From NCBI GenBank assembly GCA_903840265.1, contig CAIMFH010000161.1, positions 62,001 through 126,000 of the forward strand: a DNA stretch of 64,000 nt, given 5' to 3'. Positions 8,347 to 17,551 of this stretch are shown piece after piece. This DNA is from an uncultured Schlesneria sp. (GTDB taxonomy: Bacteria > Planctomycetota > Planctomycetia > Planctomycetales > Planctomycetaceae). How positions within the stretch are numbered: the first letter of the stretch is position 1; each line of letters begins with the position of its first letter. A program made the position numbers and the translations under genes. The notes under the pieces were generated by a model. The model saw only the letters and a list, made by a program, of their open reading frames with translations, made no database searches and was not told the DNA's origin.

Positions 8347-9678
8347 ATGGGGTTATTTTCATGGCTGTTCGGATTGTTCGGTGGACGAAGTGGGCAGACA
8401 TCGGACCGCCAGCCCGATAGCAGTCTGACAACACGTCCGGAACGGATCACGTCGACCGATGCGGTCGGCAAGCCGAATCGACTCCCGCCGAAGATCAGAT
8501 CACGGCCTCGGCTGGTCCCTTCCGCTCAACATGAGGCTTTGCGCAGACGGCAACAGGTCAAGCAGCCTTGCCTCGAAGTGGCCGGAGCCTCCCCCTACCG
8601 ATTCGCTCGCTTCGGATCGCGGACCGGACAGTACCTTGATCTGAGCGACGACGGCGACGAAGCGCTGCTCGGTCAATGCGGGCTGCCGGTCTTTCATACA
8701 CCCGAACAACTCGCCGACTGGCTTGGCCTACCACTGAATAAGGTGGCGTGGCTGGTGCATCGCTTCTCGGCGGGACATGCGGTCTCCCCAGAGAAAGCTC
8801 ACTATCACTATACCTGGCGTCAAAAACGATCGGGCGGATTCCGGCTGATTGAGTCGCCGAAGCAGACCTTGAAACAGGTTCAGGTCAAGATTCTGCGCGA
8901 GATTCTGGATTGCGTGGCGACTCATCCTGCCGCGCACGGGTTTGTCCCCGGGCGTTCGATCGTGACGAACGCGGTTCCGCACGTCGGCCAGGGAATCGTG
9001 GTGAAGTTCGACCTGACAAACTTTTACACGACCGTCGGCTTCTCGCGCGTGGTCGCGATTTTTCGCCGGTTGGGATACTCACGCGAAGCGGCGATCTGGC
9101 TAGGGTTATTGACCACCACGGCGGTCCCCAGCAACCTGCCCTTCGACCGCGCGAAGCTATATGCGGTGCTCCCCTATTTACGGCGCCATTTGCCGCAGGG
9201 GGCTCCGACATCACCCGCGCTGGCAAACCTGTCTGCGTTTCACCTGGATGCCCGGCTGTCGGGAATGGCGAAGTCGTTTGGAGCTCAGTTCACTCGGTAT
9301 GCGGACGACCTGACGATCTCTGGCCCGGTAGAACTATCAGCCGGCCTGCGGACGCTGATTCCGCTGGTCGAGCAAGTCATTCGGCGCGAGCGATTTCAAT
9401 CGAATCGCCAGAAGCGTCAGGTTCTGCGAGCCAATCAGCGGCAATCGATCGCGGGGGTCGTCGTCAACATCAAGACCAACGTCAAACGCGCGGACTTCGA
9501 TCATCTGAAAGCGATCCTGACAAATTGCGTGCGTTTAGGGCCTTCCACGCAGAACCGCCTGGGAGTGGCCGATTTTGCGGCCCATTTGCGTGGTCGGATC
9601 GCACATGTGATACAACTGAATGCCGCTCGCGGTAATCGGCTGCTTGAGATCTACAATGGCATTGATTGGCGACGTTAA
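8347..9678 (+). CDS. Retron-type reverse transcriptase
   Basis: A 443-residue RNA-directed DNA polymerase. RT motifs are in order: GGFRLIESPK (about 163-172), catalytic DLTNFY (Asp222), LPQGAPTSP (282-290), YADD (318-321), and IAGVVVN (368-374) in the place of the retron VTG motif. NAVPH at 208-212 fits the retron NAxxH motif. RT-like sequence begins near residue 112. The first 110 residues are an extension with a hydrophobic amphipathic start (MGLFSWLFGLFGG) and a basic, Pro/Arg-rich linker; long N-terminal extensions also occur in myxobacterial retron RTs. All catalytic Asp residues are intact, so it should be active. AGGATG precedes the ATG by 7 bases. It should use the RNA just upstream as template and primer to make branched msDNA. 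No accessory domain is fused at the C-terminus. Group II intron maturase is excluded because no maturase or endonuclease domain follows. Confidence 0.93.
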   Translation: MGLFSWLFGLFGGRSGQTSDRQPDSSLTTRPERITSTDAVGKPNRLPPKIRSRPRLVPSAQHEALRRRQQVKQPCLEVAGASPYRFARFGSRTGQYLDLSDDGDEALLGQCGLPVFHTPEQLADWLGLPLNKVAWLVHRFSAGHAVSPEKAHYHYTWRQKRSGGFRLIESPKQTLKQVQVKILREILDCVATHPAAHGFVPGRSIVTNAVPHVGQGIVVKFDLTNFYTTVGFSRVVAIFRRLGYSREAAIWLGLLTTTAVPSNLPFDRAKLYAVLPYLRRHLPQGAPTSPALANLSAFHLDARLSGMAKSFGAQFTRYADDLTISGPVELSAGLRTLIPLVEQVIRRERFQSNRQKRQVLRANQRQSIAGVVVNIKTNVKRADFDHLKAILTNCVRLGPSTQNRLGVADFAAHLRGRIAHVIQLNAARGNRLLEIYNGIDWRR

Positions 9679-9717
9679 GTCGCGTCCACGGCAAATTGAA
9701 ACAAGAACGGATTTCCA

Positions 9718-10428
9718 GTGAACGAACTGTTGCAACTTCTGCTGCCGACGCGGCTGTTGCAACCGCTACTGAAACCGCTTGTTCGCTTGTTTCTCGGCCT
9801 GATCGCGATCCCGATTTTCCGGATGTTTGTGCGTCGTGTCGTCAGAGTGAACGACTTGGACGAGGAACTGGAAAAAGATCTGGAGCAATGGTTTCGCGGC
9901 GCCCTGCTGCTGCTGCTGGCGACGCAAAATATGGAGTCGACGATTTTCTTTTGGGTTCGGCCCGAAACTCGTGAGTCTGTATTTTTCATGGGCGGTCGCC
10001 TGCTGTTGGCGATCGGTGTCATCGAAGGGATGCCCGATCAGTCGCTGTTTGCCCTCATCTACCCCGGTCCGCAGCCTCCCAAAATAGAGCGCGGCCGGGT
10101 GGTTTGGAGCTTGATCCGATATCTGCCGTCCCTGGGCAAGGGATTGATCTGCCAGCACCTGAACCGATCGTCTCCGGTGCTGGCGATTCTGGCAGTAATC
10201 TGGCCCGATCAAACCGTGGGCTGGGTTTGCTACGGCGTGGCGATCGGTCAGTACCTGTTGATTGGACTCGTCGCGTCCAAAGATAAGGCACTTGGGGTGC
10301 TGCAGAAATTCGACGAAGCGGTCGCTCGCCAGCGTCATGAAATCGAGAACGAAATCCACATGCTCGCCGAAGCCAGGCAGCAGGCGGCCGTTCGCTTTCG
10401 TGGGCATGATCATCAGAGTGAAATGTAA
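9718..10428 (+). CDS. Multi-pass membrane protein of unknown function, candidate retron accessory protein
   Basis: A 236-residue protein from a GTG start, 39 bases after the reverse transcriptase stop and on the same strand. Hydrophobic helices are likely at about 17-36 (LLKPLVRLFLGLIAIPIF), 61-70, 90-108 and 153-186 (LAILAVIWP, then VGWVCYGVAIGQYLLIGLVA). The C-terminal 45 residues are charged and may form a coiled coil (VLQKFDEAVARQRHEIENEI). I do not recognise a family. Known retrons often carry a toxic effector next to the RT, and some of these are membrane proteins, so this is the natural candidate. Against this, the gene could be an ordinary planctomycete membrane protein that happens to sit between the retron and mutL. 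Confidence 0.7.
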   Translation: MNELLQLLLPTRLLQPLLKPLVRLFLGLIAIPIFRMFVRRVVRVNDLDEELEKDLEQWFRGALLLLLATQNMESTIFFWVRPETRESVFFMGGRLLLAIGVIEGMPDQSLFALIYPGPQPPKIERGRVVWSLIRYLPSLGKGLICQHLNRSSPVLAILAVIWPDQTVGWVCYGVAIGQYLLIGLVASKDKALGVLQKFDEAVARQRHEIENEIHMLAEARQQAAVRFRGHDHQSEM

Positions 10429-10520
10429 CTGGATAGTGAGCCGAGTTTCGGGGATATTGGAGGGACGGCGTTCCTGGCGTCGTGTCCAACTCACTTGTGC
10501 CATTAATTCATTCGTCAGCC

Positions 10521-12521
10521 ATGCCCCGCATTCAGCAACTGTCACCGAGCGTCATCAATAAAATCGCGGCCGGCGAGGTCATCGAGCGTCCCGCCAGCGT
10601 CGTGAAGGAACTGCTTGAGAACAGCCTGGACGCCCTCTCGACGCGGATCGAAGTCGATGTTGTTGCCGGAGGAACGGAGCTGATCCGCATCGTCGACGAC
10701 GGCGAGGGGATTCACCCCGATGACCTGATCCTGACGGTCACCAGCCACGCGACCAGCAAGATTCGCAGTGCTGACGATCTGTTCGACGTGCAGACGATGG
10801 GCTTTCGCGGCGAAGCGATGGCGTCCGTCGCCGAAGTCAGCCGGTTGCGAATCCGGAGTCGGCAAGAGGATCAACCGCACGGCGTCGAGTTGACAGTGGA
10901 CCTCGGTCGCGTCGAGGCCCCTCGATCCTGTGGCTGTCCGTTTGGCACGCAGATCGAGATCCGGAATCTGTTCGAGAACACGCCGGTGCGGCGCAAGTTT
11001 TTGAAGACAATCTCCACCGAGTTCGGTCACATCGCCGAGCAGTTCGCAAAAATTGCGCTGGCGAATCCTCGGCTGCACCTCGTTCTCCGTCACAACGACA
11101 AGATCGTTCACGAATTGCCCGCGACCGATCGGCCTTTGGACCGCATTCGATTGTTTTATGGTGCTGAGGGCGCCGACCAGTTGATCCCGGTCGAATCGAC
11201 GCAGGATGGGACTCGCATCTGGGGCTATGTCGGTCACCCCAACAATTCCAAGTCGTCTCGCAAGCAGCAATACCTGTTTCTGAATGGGCGTTGCATCAAC
11301 GATCGATCGCTGATGCATGCCCTGACCGAATCGTATCGCGGGCTCTTGATGATCGGTCGGCAACCCGTGGCGTTCCTGTTCATCGAACTGCCGCCAGATC
11401 GAGTCGATGTGAACGTGCATCCCACCAAGGTGGAAGTGCGGTTTCGCGATAGCCAGCAGTTGTTCCGGCAGTTGCTGTCGATGATTCGATCGAAGTTCTT
11501 GAGCCTCGATATTCAAAGCCAGCTTCGCCTGCCAGCGGCCGTCGGGGCCGGATCTGGCGGGCTGACAGGGTTTGCCCCGCCTGCGCCAGTTAACCGCCAG
11601 CGCGAGTTGACGTCCGAATTTGGCGACTGGGCCGCACAGCGAATTGGCGGAGCGAGTCCGACCCCTCCGTTCCGGCCCTTCCCTGCTGAATTGCCAAACA
11701 TCGGCGTATCGGCAAATGACCTTGGTAGAGCCCCAAGCGCTGAATCAATGGTCGTGTCAGTACAGCAGCCGATCGACGAACAGCCTGTTAACGAAAATCG
11801 TGCCCTTGGACCTGACGCCGAATTGGCATCGGTCGACAATCCAGAAGCCGGTTCAGCCGATGCGACGCCTGCGGAACATGTTTCCGCAGCGACAACGCTG
11901 CAGGCGGCGTACGACGCCCAACCAATCCAGGCACCGGATTCCAGGGCCATTCAGATTCATGACTGTTATCTGGTCCTCGAAACCCCGGACGGCATGACCG
12001 TCATCGATCAGCACGCCTTGCATGAGCGGATCGTTTACGAGCACCTGCGCTCTCGAGTCCTGGCCGGCGCGGTGGAATCGCAGCGATTACTCGTTCCGCA
12101 ACCGATTGAACTGACCACGACCGAAGCCGCCGCCCTGCTGGAACAATCGGAAGCGTTTGATCGAGCTGGCCTCGGGCTGGAAGACTTCGGGAACGGCACT
12201 GTGCTGGTCACACGGTATCCAGCCATGCTCCGCAAGGTCGATCTAAACGAACTTCTGCGCGAACTGCTTGTCAAACTGGACGGCGGCGGAGCGACCGGGA
12301 TGCAAAGCTCGGCACGTCGCGATATTCTGGATGAACTGCTGCATATGATGAGTTGCAAGGCGGCAGTGAAAGCGGGTCAGCGGCTATCCCAGGAGGAGAT
12401 CGAAAGTCTTCTGCAGCAAAGACATCTGGTGGATGATGCCCACCATTGTCCCCATGGTCGTCCCACAGCCTTGTCACTTAGTCGGATGGAACTGGATCGT
12501 CAGTTCGGTCGGCTTGGTTGA
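10521..12521 (+). CDS. mutL: DNA mismatch repair protein MutL
   Basis: A 666-residue MutL. The GHKL ATPase motifs are clear in the N-terminus: NKIAAGEVIERPASVVKEL with ELLENSLDA, DDGEGI, TSHATSKI, GFRGEAM and FENTPVRRKFL. A low-complexity linker spans about 350-470. The C-terminal dimer and nuclease domain has DQHALHERIVYE at about 496-507, which fits the DQHA(x)2E(x)4E metal site of endonuclease MutLs, plus SCKAAVKAG and CPHGRP near the end. It should therefore nick DNA itself, as expected in bacteria without MutH. The start MPRIQQLSP matches the usual MutL N-terminus; an upstream in-frame start at 10482 adds residues not seen in the family. No mutS is in the window. Confidence 0.97.
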   Translation: MPRIQQLSPSVINKIAAGEVIERPASVVKELLENSLDALSTRIEVDVVAGGTELIRIVDDGEGIHPDDLILTVTSHATSKIRSADDLFDVQTMGFRGEAMASVAEVSRLRIRSRQEDQPHGVELTVDLGRVEAPRSCGCPFGTQIEIRNLFENTPVRRKFLKTISTEFGHIAEQFAKIALANPRLHLVLRHNDKIVHELPATDRPLDRIRLFYGAEGADQLIPVESTQDGTRIWGYVGHPNNSKSSRKQQYLFLNGRCINDRSLMHALTESYRGLLMIGRQPVAFLFIELPPDRVDVNVHPTKVEVRFRDSQQLFRQLLSMIRSKFLSLDIQSQLRLPAAVGAGSGGLTGFAPPAPVNRQRELTSEFGDWAAQRIGGASPTPPFRPFPAELPNIGVSANDLGRAPSAESMVVSVQQPIDEQPVNENRALGPDAELASVDNPEAGSADATPAEHVSAATTLQAAYDAQPIQAPDSRAIQIHDCYLVLETPDGMTVIDQHALHERIVYEHLRSRVLAGAVESQRLLVPQPIELTTTEAAALLEQSEAFDRAGLGLEDFGNGTVLVTRYPAMLRKVDLNELLRELLVKLDGGGATGMQSSARRDILDELLHMMSCKAAVKAGQRLSQEEIESLLQQRHLVDDAHHCPHGRPTALSLSRMELDRQFGRLG

Positions 12522-12622
12522 TGGTGGCTGGTTTGTGAACCGGGTCGATTCTGGAATGCCAAAGCCGTAGAGTTCTCGCCTTAACGTCTTAAATCCTTCC
12601 TCTTTCAATACTCACCGCCACG

Positions 12623-14095
12623 ATGATCTGTGTCTCAATCGCACGCACCCGCCACAAAATGGTGATGGCCGAACATGCTGCCCTGGCCCAACGCGGCGCC
12701 AAGCTCGTCGAACTTCGCGTCGACTGGTTGTCGAAAGCGCCCGATGTGCCACGGCTGTTGAAGGACCGTCCAACCCCCGTCGTGGTGACCTGTCGCCGTC
12801 GTGAAGATGGCGGTAAATGGACCGGGACCGAGGAAGAGCGGCAAACGATCTTACGCACGGCCATCATTTCCGGCGCGGAATACGTCGATATCGAATCCGA
12901 TATTGCCAAATCGATTCCGCGATACGGCAAGACGAAGCGAATCATCAGTCATCACGACTTCGAATCCACACCCGACAATGTCGAAGAGCTGTGGAAGAAG
13001 ATGTCCGAATTGAATGCGGACATCATCAAATTGGTGACGACCGCGCATTCTCCCAGCGACTGTGTACGACTGCTGAAACTGGTCTCCGGAGCCAAGATTC
13101 CGACGATCGCCTTCTGCATGGGTGAGTTCGGCATTCTCAGCCGCGTCTTGTGTGGCAAATATGGTGCTCCCTTCACCTACGCCGCCTTCAGCGCAGAACG
13201 CGAGATCGCGCCCGGCCAGTTGACCTTCCAGCAGATGAATGAGATCTATCACTACGATAACATCAAGAGCGACACGAAGGTGTTCGGTGTCCTCGGCGAT
13301 CCCATCGCACATAGCCTCAGCCCCGTCCTGCACAACTCGGCGATGCAGAAAGTCGGCTTCAACGGCGTGTATGTGCCGATCCGTGTCACGCGCGACCAAC
13401 TCTCGAAAATGCTGGATGATTTCCAGTGGCTGGACGTGCAGGGATACAGCGTCACCATTCCGCACAAAGAAGCAGTGCTGGCCAAGTACCCCAACTGCGA
13501 AGAAATCGTCAAAGAGATTGGGGCAGCCAATACGTTGTATCGCACCCCCGCAGGGTGGAGTTCAGACAACACGGACTATGCCGCAGCACTCGAAAGCCTG
13601 CAACTCGTGCTGACGCCCGGTGAGACTCTGGAAGGGAAGCGGGTGCTGGTTCTCGGAGCGGGCGGTGCCGCACGAGCGATCGCGTTGGGTGTGGCTCGCA
13701 AAGGGGCCGCGGTCACGATTGCCAGCCGAACGGCCGAACGAGCTCGCGTCCTCGCGGAATCGCTGGGCTGTCGCCAGATTACCTGGGAGAACCGCGGGTC
13801 CGAATACGCCGACATTCTGATCAACTGCACTCCCGTGGGGATGCATCCCGACGTGAATCAGTCGCCGTTTCAATCGAACTGGATGCGCGACGACATGATC
13901 GTCTTCGACACGATCTACGCTCCCGAAAACACCCTGTTACTGAAGGAAGCTCGCGAACATCACTGTCGTACCGTTTCGGGAGTGGAAATGTTTGTTCGTC
14001 AGGCCGCTGCTCAATTCACGCGATTCACCGGCGAGCCCGCTCCGATCGAGATGCTCAAGGAGACGTTGCGAACCAGCATTTCGGCCGCGAAGTAG
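12623..14095 (+). CDS. aroDE: Bifunctional type I 3-dehydroquinate dehydratase / shikimate dehydrogenase
   Basis: A 490-residue fusion catalysing two consecutive shikimate-pathway steps: 3-dehydroquinate to 3-dehydroshikimate, then NADPH reduction to shikimate. Residues 1-210 are a class I AroD with VELRVDWL, EYVDIESD, ISHHDF (catalytic His) and DIIKLV (Schiff-base Lys). From about 213 an AroE domain begins: GDPIAHSLSPVLHN, TIPHKEAV (catalytic Lys), DNTDY, and the NADP motif VLGAGGAARAIA. The same domain order is known from plants, chlamydiae and planctomycetes. Shikimate kinase, the next enzyme in the pathway, follows 103 bases downstream, so this is a small aro cluster. Confidence 0.96.
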   Translation: MICVSIARTRHKMVMAEHAALAQRGAKLVELRVDWLSKAPDVPRLLKDRPTPVVVTCRRREDGGKWTGTEEERQTILRTAIISGAEYVDIESDIAKSIPRYGKTKRIISHHDFESTPDNVEELWKKMSELNADIIKLVTTAHSPSDCVRLLKLVSGAKIPTIAFCMGEFGILSRVLCGKYGAPFTYAAFSAEREIAPGQLTFQQMNEIYHYDNIKSDTKVFGVLGDPIAHSLSPVLHNSAMQKVGFNGVYVPIRVTRDQLSKMLDDFQWLDVQGYSVTIPHKEAVLAKYPNCEEIVKEIGAANTLYRTPAGWSSDNTDYAAALESLQLVLTPGETLEGKRVLVLGAGGAARAIALGVARKGAAVTIASRTAERARVLAESLGCRQITWENRGSEYADILINCTPVGMHPDVNQSPFQSNWMRDDMIVFDTIYAPENTLLLKEAREHHCRTVSGVEMFVRQAAAQFTRFTGEPAPIEMLKETLRTSISAAK

Positions 14096-14198
14096 CTGCG
14101 GCCAATAGATTTGATGACAGTCGAATCGAGTTCACCGCATCCTCTATTTTTCCCACCCTGCGTTTGAGTTCGCCTAACTTCGGAATAGCAAGTTTCCA

Positions 14199-14738
14199 AT
14201 GACCCGTGTGCTCTCCCTGATTGGCTATCGAGGAACGGGGAAGAGCACCGTCGGAAAACGGCTGGCCCGGCGTCTGCAGTGGGACTGGATTGACGCCGAT
14301 AACGAAATCGAGCGCCGAGCTGGACGCACGATCAAAGAGATCTTTGCCACCGATGGCGAACCTCTGTTTCGTCAATTGGAGCGAGATGTCATCGCGGAGT
14401 TGCTCCAGCGCGAACATCTGGTCCTCTCGACCGGAGGGGGCGCGATCCTCAATTCGGACACGAGGAATGATCTTCGCGCCGCGGGATCCGTCATCTGGTT
14501 AGTCGCGTCAGTCGACACGATCGCGTCTCGGATTCTGCAAGACGCCACGACATCCTCGCGGCGGCCCAATTTAACGACGGGCGGAATCCAGGAGATTCGC
14601 GAGGTGCTGGCGAAACGTGAACCGCTGTATGCCGAATGCGCGCATGTCACGGTCAATACCGAAGGACTGCGGTTGGGAGAGATCGTCGAGAAGATCGTGG
14701 ATCAACTTCCGGGTGGCCTGCTGCGGGAGGCCCGTTGA
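14199..14738 (+). CDS. aroK: Shikimate kinase
   Basis: A 179-residue P-loop kinase that phosphorylates shikimate with ATP. Walker A is GYRGTGKST at residues 9-17. DADNEIERRAG is the shikimate-binding Asp region, and STGGGAI is the GGG motif. The length matches AroK/AroL. Its stop overlaps the start of the prepilin peptidase gene as TGATG, so the two are translationally coupled although functionally unrelated. It follows the fused aroDE gene. Confidence 0.95.
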   Translation: MTRVLSLIGYRGTGKSTVGKRLARRLQWDWIDADNEIERRAGRTIKEIFATDGEPLFRQLERDVIAELLQREHLVLSTGGGAILNSDTRNDLRAAGSVIWLVASVDTIASRILQDATTSSRRPNLTTGGIQEIREVLAKREPLYAECAHVTVNTEGLRLGEIVEKIVDQLPGGLLREAR

Positions 14739-16039
14739 TGATACCGGGTGATGTCCCTCAATGGGTGGTGCTGGTTTGGCTCTTCACATTCGGTGCTGTC
14801 ATCGGCAGCTTTCTGAATGTCTGCATCTACCGGCTGCCTCAGCATGAGTCCCTGTGGGCTCAGTTGAAGGGCCTGAACTATCCACCGTCGTCCTGTCCCT
14901 ACTGCAAGCATCGTATTCTGGGTCGAGATAACATTCCGATCCTGGGCTGGTTAATCTTACGTGGACGATGTCGATCTTGCCGACACTCAATTCCTGCTCG
15001 ATATGCATTAATCGAACTCGGCAATGGGCTGTTGTGGGTCGCGCTTTACATGGCGATTGTTCCCGCTGGCTTTCATGCGAAAGTCGAACAAAGCTGCCTC
15101 TGGTCCGTGCTATGTCCCCTGGCCAATCCCGGCTGGAGTCACGATCAACTCGTCTTCTTGCTGAACGCTCAATACTTCTACTACCTGATTTTCGCAGAAG
15201 CACTCCTGGTTGCGACGTTCATCGATTTCGACCTCCAGATCATTCCGGATGGCTCCACAGTTCCTGCCATGATCGTGGGTGTTCTGGGATCATTCATCAT
15301 TGGCAACCTGCATCCCTGGCCCGTCTGGTTTCAATCGTCGTCGACCCTGCACACGCTGACGTACGTCTTGCCGACGTGGATGCACTGGATGCTCGTTGGA
15401 CCTGATCGACCGGCGTGGATTGCAGCTCACCCGCACCTCCATGGATTGATTTCCAGTCTCGCCGGGATGTTCGTTGGCGGTGGAATCATCTGGTTGCTGC
15501 GGGTGGTTGGTCAGTGGGCCTGGAAACGCGAAGTGATGGGGTTCGGCGATGTCGTGCTGATGGCAATGATCGGCAGCTTCCTGGGCTGGCAACCGACGCT
15601 CCTGGTCTTTTTCGTCGCCCCTTTCTGTGGACTGCTGGCCACGGTCGCGTCGTTGCGAGTGTTCCGCAGTCGCGAAATCCCGTATGGGCCTTACCTCAGC
15701 TTGGCGGCGCTGCTTGTGCTTTTCTTCTGGCGACCCTACTTTTCACACTTTGAAAGCTGGTTCTCGCTGGGACCGCTGATCATCCTGCAAGCGTTGATGA
15801 TGGTGGCGCTGCTGGCGGTGTCATTGGTGCTGATTCGCGGTATCAAGCGTCTGTTGGGCTATCGCGAGCCCGAAGAAAATGTGTTTGATGATGAATGGCG
15901 ATCAGGCGATCAATTGGCGTTTTACGCAAATAAAGAAAACGATTGTGGCTGCGGCGAACAACGATCCCAAACCTGGCCGGGGACTGCGGCTGGTCGCGGA
16001 TCCAGCTTTTCCGATCAATGGCGTTGCGGTGGACGTTAG
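14738..16039 (+). CDS. Prepilin peptidase (type IV prepilin leader peptidase, A24)
   Basis: A 433-residue multi-pass inner-membrane aspartic protease that removes leader peptides from type IV prepilin-like proteins. It has the N-terminal GSFLNVCIYRLP motif, the two Cys pairs CPYC (53-56) and CRSC (78-81) of the methylase-type domain, and two Asp motifs: FIDFDLQIIPD and GFGDVVLM. The middle is longer than in typical PilD, and the hydrophilic tail of about 60 residues (ENVFDDEWRSGD onward) is extra. Its likely substrates include the DUF1559 proteins with [13 protein letters not shown] leaders, one of which is in this window at 30394-31533. The start overlaps the aroK stop. Confidence 0.93.
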   Translation: MIPGDVPQWVVLVWLFTFGAVIGSFLNVCIYRLPQHESLWAQLKGLNYPPSSCPYCKHRILGRDNIPILGWLILRGRCRSCRHSIPARYALIELGNGLLWVALYMAIVPAGFHAKVEQSCLWSVLCPLANPGWSHDQLVFLLNAQYFYYLIFAEALLVATFIDFDLQIIPDGSTVPAMIVGVLGSFIIGNLHPWPVWFQSSSTLHTLTYVLPTWMHWMLVGPDRPAWIAAHPHLHGLISSLAGMFVGGGIIWLLRVVGQWAWKREVMGFGDVVLMAMIGSFLGWQPTLLVFFVAPFCGLLATVASLRVFRSREIPYGPYLSLAALLVLFFWRPYFSHFESWFSLGPLIILQALMMVALLAVSLVLIRGIKRLLGYREPEENVFDDEWRSGDQLAFYANKENDCGCGEQRSQTWPGTAAGRGSSFSDQWRCGGR

Positions 16040-16072
16040 TGTTGTTATCTCTCTCTCGGTTTGTGATGTACG

Positions 16073-16678
16073 ATGATTGCGATCGTTGACTATGGCATGG
16101 GCAATCTGCGTTCGGTGCAGAAAGCCATCGAAAAGATCGGGCAGTCGGCTCAGATCGTGAACCGCCCCGAACAGGTCCGCGCAGCCAGCCGGCTGATCCT
16201 GCCCGGCGTGGGAGCATTTCGCGACGCAATTCACGAACTGCAGCGACTGGAACTGGTCGATCCCATTCGCGAACACATCCAAAGCGACAAGCCTTTTTTA
16301 GGGATTTGCCTCGGCCTGCAGATGCTGTTCAAAAAGAGTTATGAAGGGGGTGAATGGCCAGGGTTGGGCATCCTGCCGGGCGAAGTCGTACGCTTCCCGC
16401 CTTCGGCCGATTTAAAGGTTCCTCACATGGGCTGGAACACGTTGGAGCCGACAGGTCGGATCCCATTGCTCGATTCGATTCCGGCCGATGCTTCGGTTTA
16501 CTTTGTCCACAGTTATTATGTCGTCCCGAGTCAGCCTGAAGTGATCGCGACCCGAACAACCTACGGCGTGACGTTCACATCGATGGTGGCTCGGGGCAAT
16601 ATGTTTGCAACGCAATTTCACCCCGAAAAAAGCCAAAAAGTGGGCCTGCAGTTGCTCACAAACTTCGCGAAGATTTAG
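16073..16678 (+). CDS. hisH: Imidazole glycerol phosphate synthase glutaminase subunit HisH
   Basis: A 201-residue class I glutamine amidotransferase that feeds ammonia to HisF in histidine synthesis. It has the oxyanion loop LPGVGAF, the nucleophile in GICLGLQML (Cys79), and FHPEKS with catalytic His183 and Glu185. The length is standard. It lies 33 bases after the prepilin peptidase and 118 bases before hisA. hisF is not in the window. Confidence 0.96.
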   Translation: MIAIVDYGMGNLRSVQKAIEKIGQSAQIVNRPEQVRAASRLILPGVGAFRDAIHELQRLELVDPIREHIQSDKPFLGICLGLQMLFKKSYEGGEWPGLGILPGEVVRFPPSADLKVPHMGWNTLEPTGRIPLLDSIPADASVYFVHSYYVVPSQPEVIATRTTYGVTFTSMVARGNMFATQFHPEKSQKVGLQLLTNFAKI

Positions 16679-16740
16679 AGAATGTAAGTGCACGATCGTT
16701 TAACCGCGTGGGCACCGCCCCGCGCGTGATGCACGGTAAG

Positions 16741-16784
16741 TTCACTCTCCTCTACTTTCTACTCACACCGATCTACTCTCTCGC
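16741..16784 (+). repeat. 44-base pyrimidine-rich dispersed repeat, copy 1
   Basis: Matches 36074-36117 at 39 of 44 positions without gaps. It is almost all C and T on the plus strand. It ends 12 bases before the hisA ATG, in the 118-base gap after hisH, where no ordinary ribosome binding site is visible. Confidence 0.75.
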
Positions 16785-16796
16785 CCTGGACTATCC

Positions 16797-17537
16797 ATGG
16801 AAATTCTGCCTGCGATCGATTTGCGTGGTGGCCGTTGCGTTCGGCTTCGACAGGGTGACTACGCTCAAGAGACGATTTTCTCCGACGATCCCGCCGAAAT
16901 GGCGCGTCGCTGGGAATCGGAAGGAGCCACGCGATTACATCTGGTCGACCTCGACGGAGCCAAAGCGGGCCGCCCAGTCAACGTGGACTCGATCCGCTCG
17001 ATCGTCAAGGCGATCAAGATTCCCTGCGAGCTGGGGGGGGGTCTGCGCGATGAAGATAGCTTGCGTCTGGTGCTCGAAGAAATCGGTGTCGAACGAGCCA
17101 TCATCGGCACGCAAGCCCTGAAACAACCCGAATGGTTTCAGCAGATGACCAAACGGTTTCCGGGTCGCATGGCCTTGGGACTGGATGCCCGCAACGGCTT
17201 CGTCGCGACCGCCGGTTGGCTGGATGTCTCGCAGACCTCAGCGATCGAACTGGCAAGGCAATTTGTTGGCTTCGATGTCGCGGCCGTTATCTACACGAAC
17301 ATCGCGAATGACGGGATGATGCAGGGCGTCGACGAAGGAACCATCCAGGATATGGTGACTCTGGCTGGACTAGGACTGCCAGTGATCGCTTCCGGTGGCG
17401 TCACAACGCTGAAGGACATCGAGCGACTGACCGCCGTGGCAAAACAAGAGCCACGGCTGATCGGCGCGATCGTCGGTCGCGCCATCTATGAAGGAACGAT
17501 TGCGGTCGCCGATGCTGTCCGGATTGCTTCCGCCTGA
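16797..17537 (+). CDS. hisA: Phosphoribosylformimino-5-aminoimidazole carboxamide ribotide isomerase HisA
   Basis: A 246-residue TIM-barrel isomerase of histidine synthesis. The opening [12 protein letters not shown] carries catalytic Asp8; [24 protein letters not shown] and VIASGGV are the phosphate-binding and core motifs. HisF has different loops, so HisA is preferred. No Shine-Dalgarno sequence is obvious; a pyrimidine-rich repeat lies just upstream. A strong hairpin terminator follows the stop, which ends the run from mutL. Confidence 0.94.
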   Translation: MEILPAIDLRGGRCVRLRQGDYAQETIFSDDPAEMARRWESEGATRLHLVDLDGAKAGRPVNVDSIRSIVKAIKIPCELGGGLRDEDSLRLVLEEIGVERAIIGTQALKQPEWFQQMTKRFPGRMALGLDARNGFVATAGWLDVSQTSAIELARQFVGFDVAAVIYTNIANDGMMQGVDEGTIQDMVTLAGLGLPVIASGGVTTLKDIERLTAVAKQEPRLIGAIVGRAIYEGTIAVADAVRIASA

Positions 17538-17551
17538 CGCTGGTTTGGCCA

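Noticed and set aside
8347-9678. Group II intron or DGR reverse transcriptase
   Set aside because: No maturase or HNH domain, no intron RNA domain V/VI seen, and no template/variable repeat pair. NAxxH, the VTG-like motif and the upstream RNA point to a retron.
12851-13465. 204-codon minus-strand open frame opposite aroDE
   Set aside because: Antisense to strongly conserved AroD/AroE motifs, no ribosome binding site.
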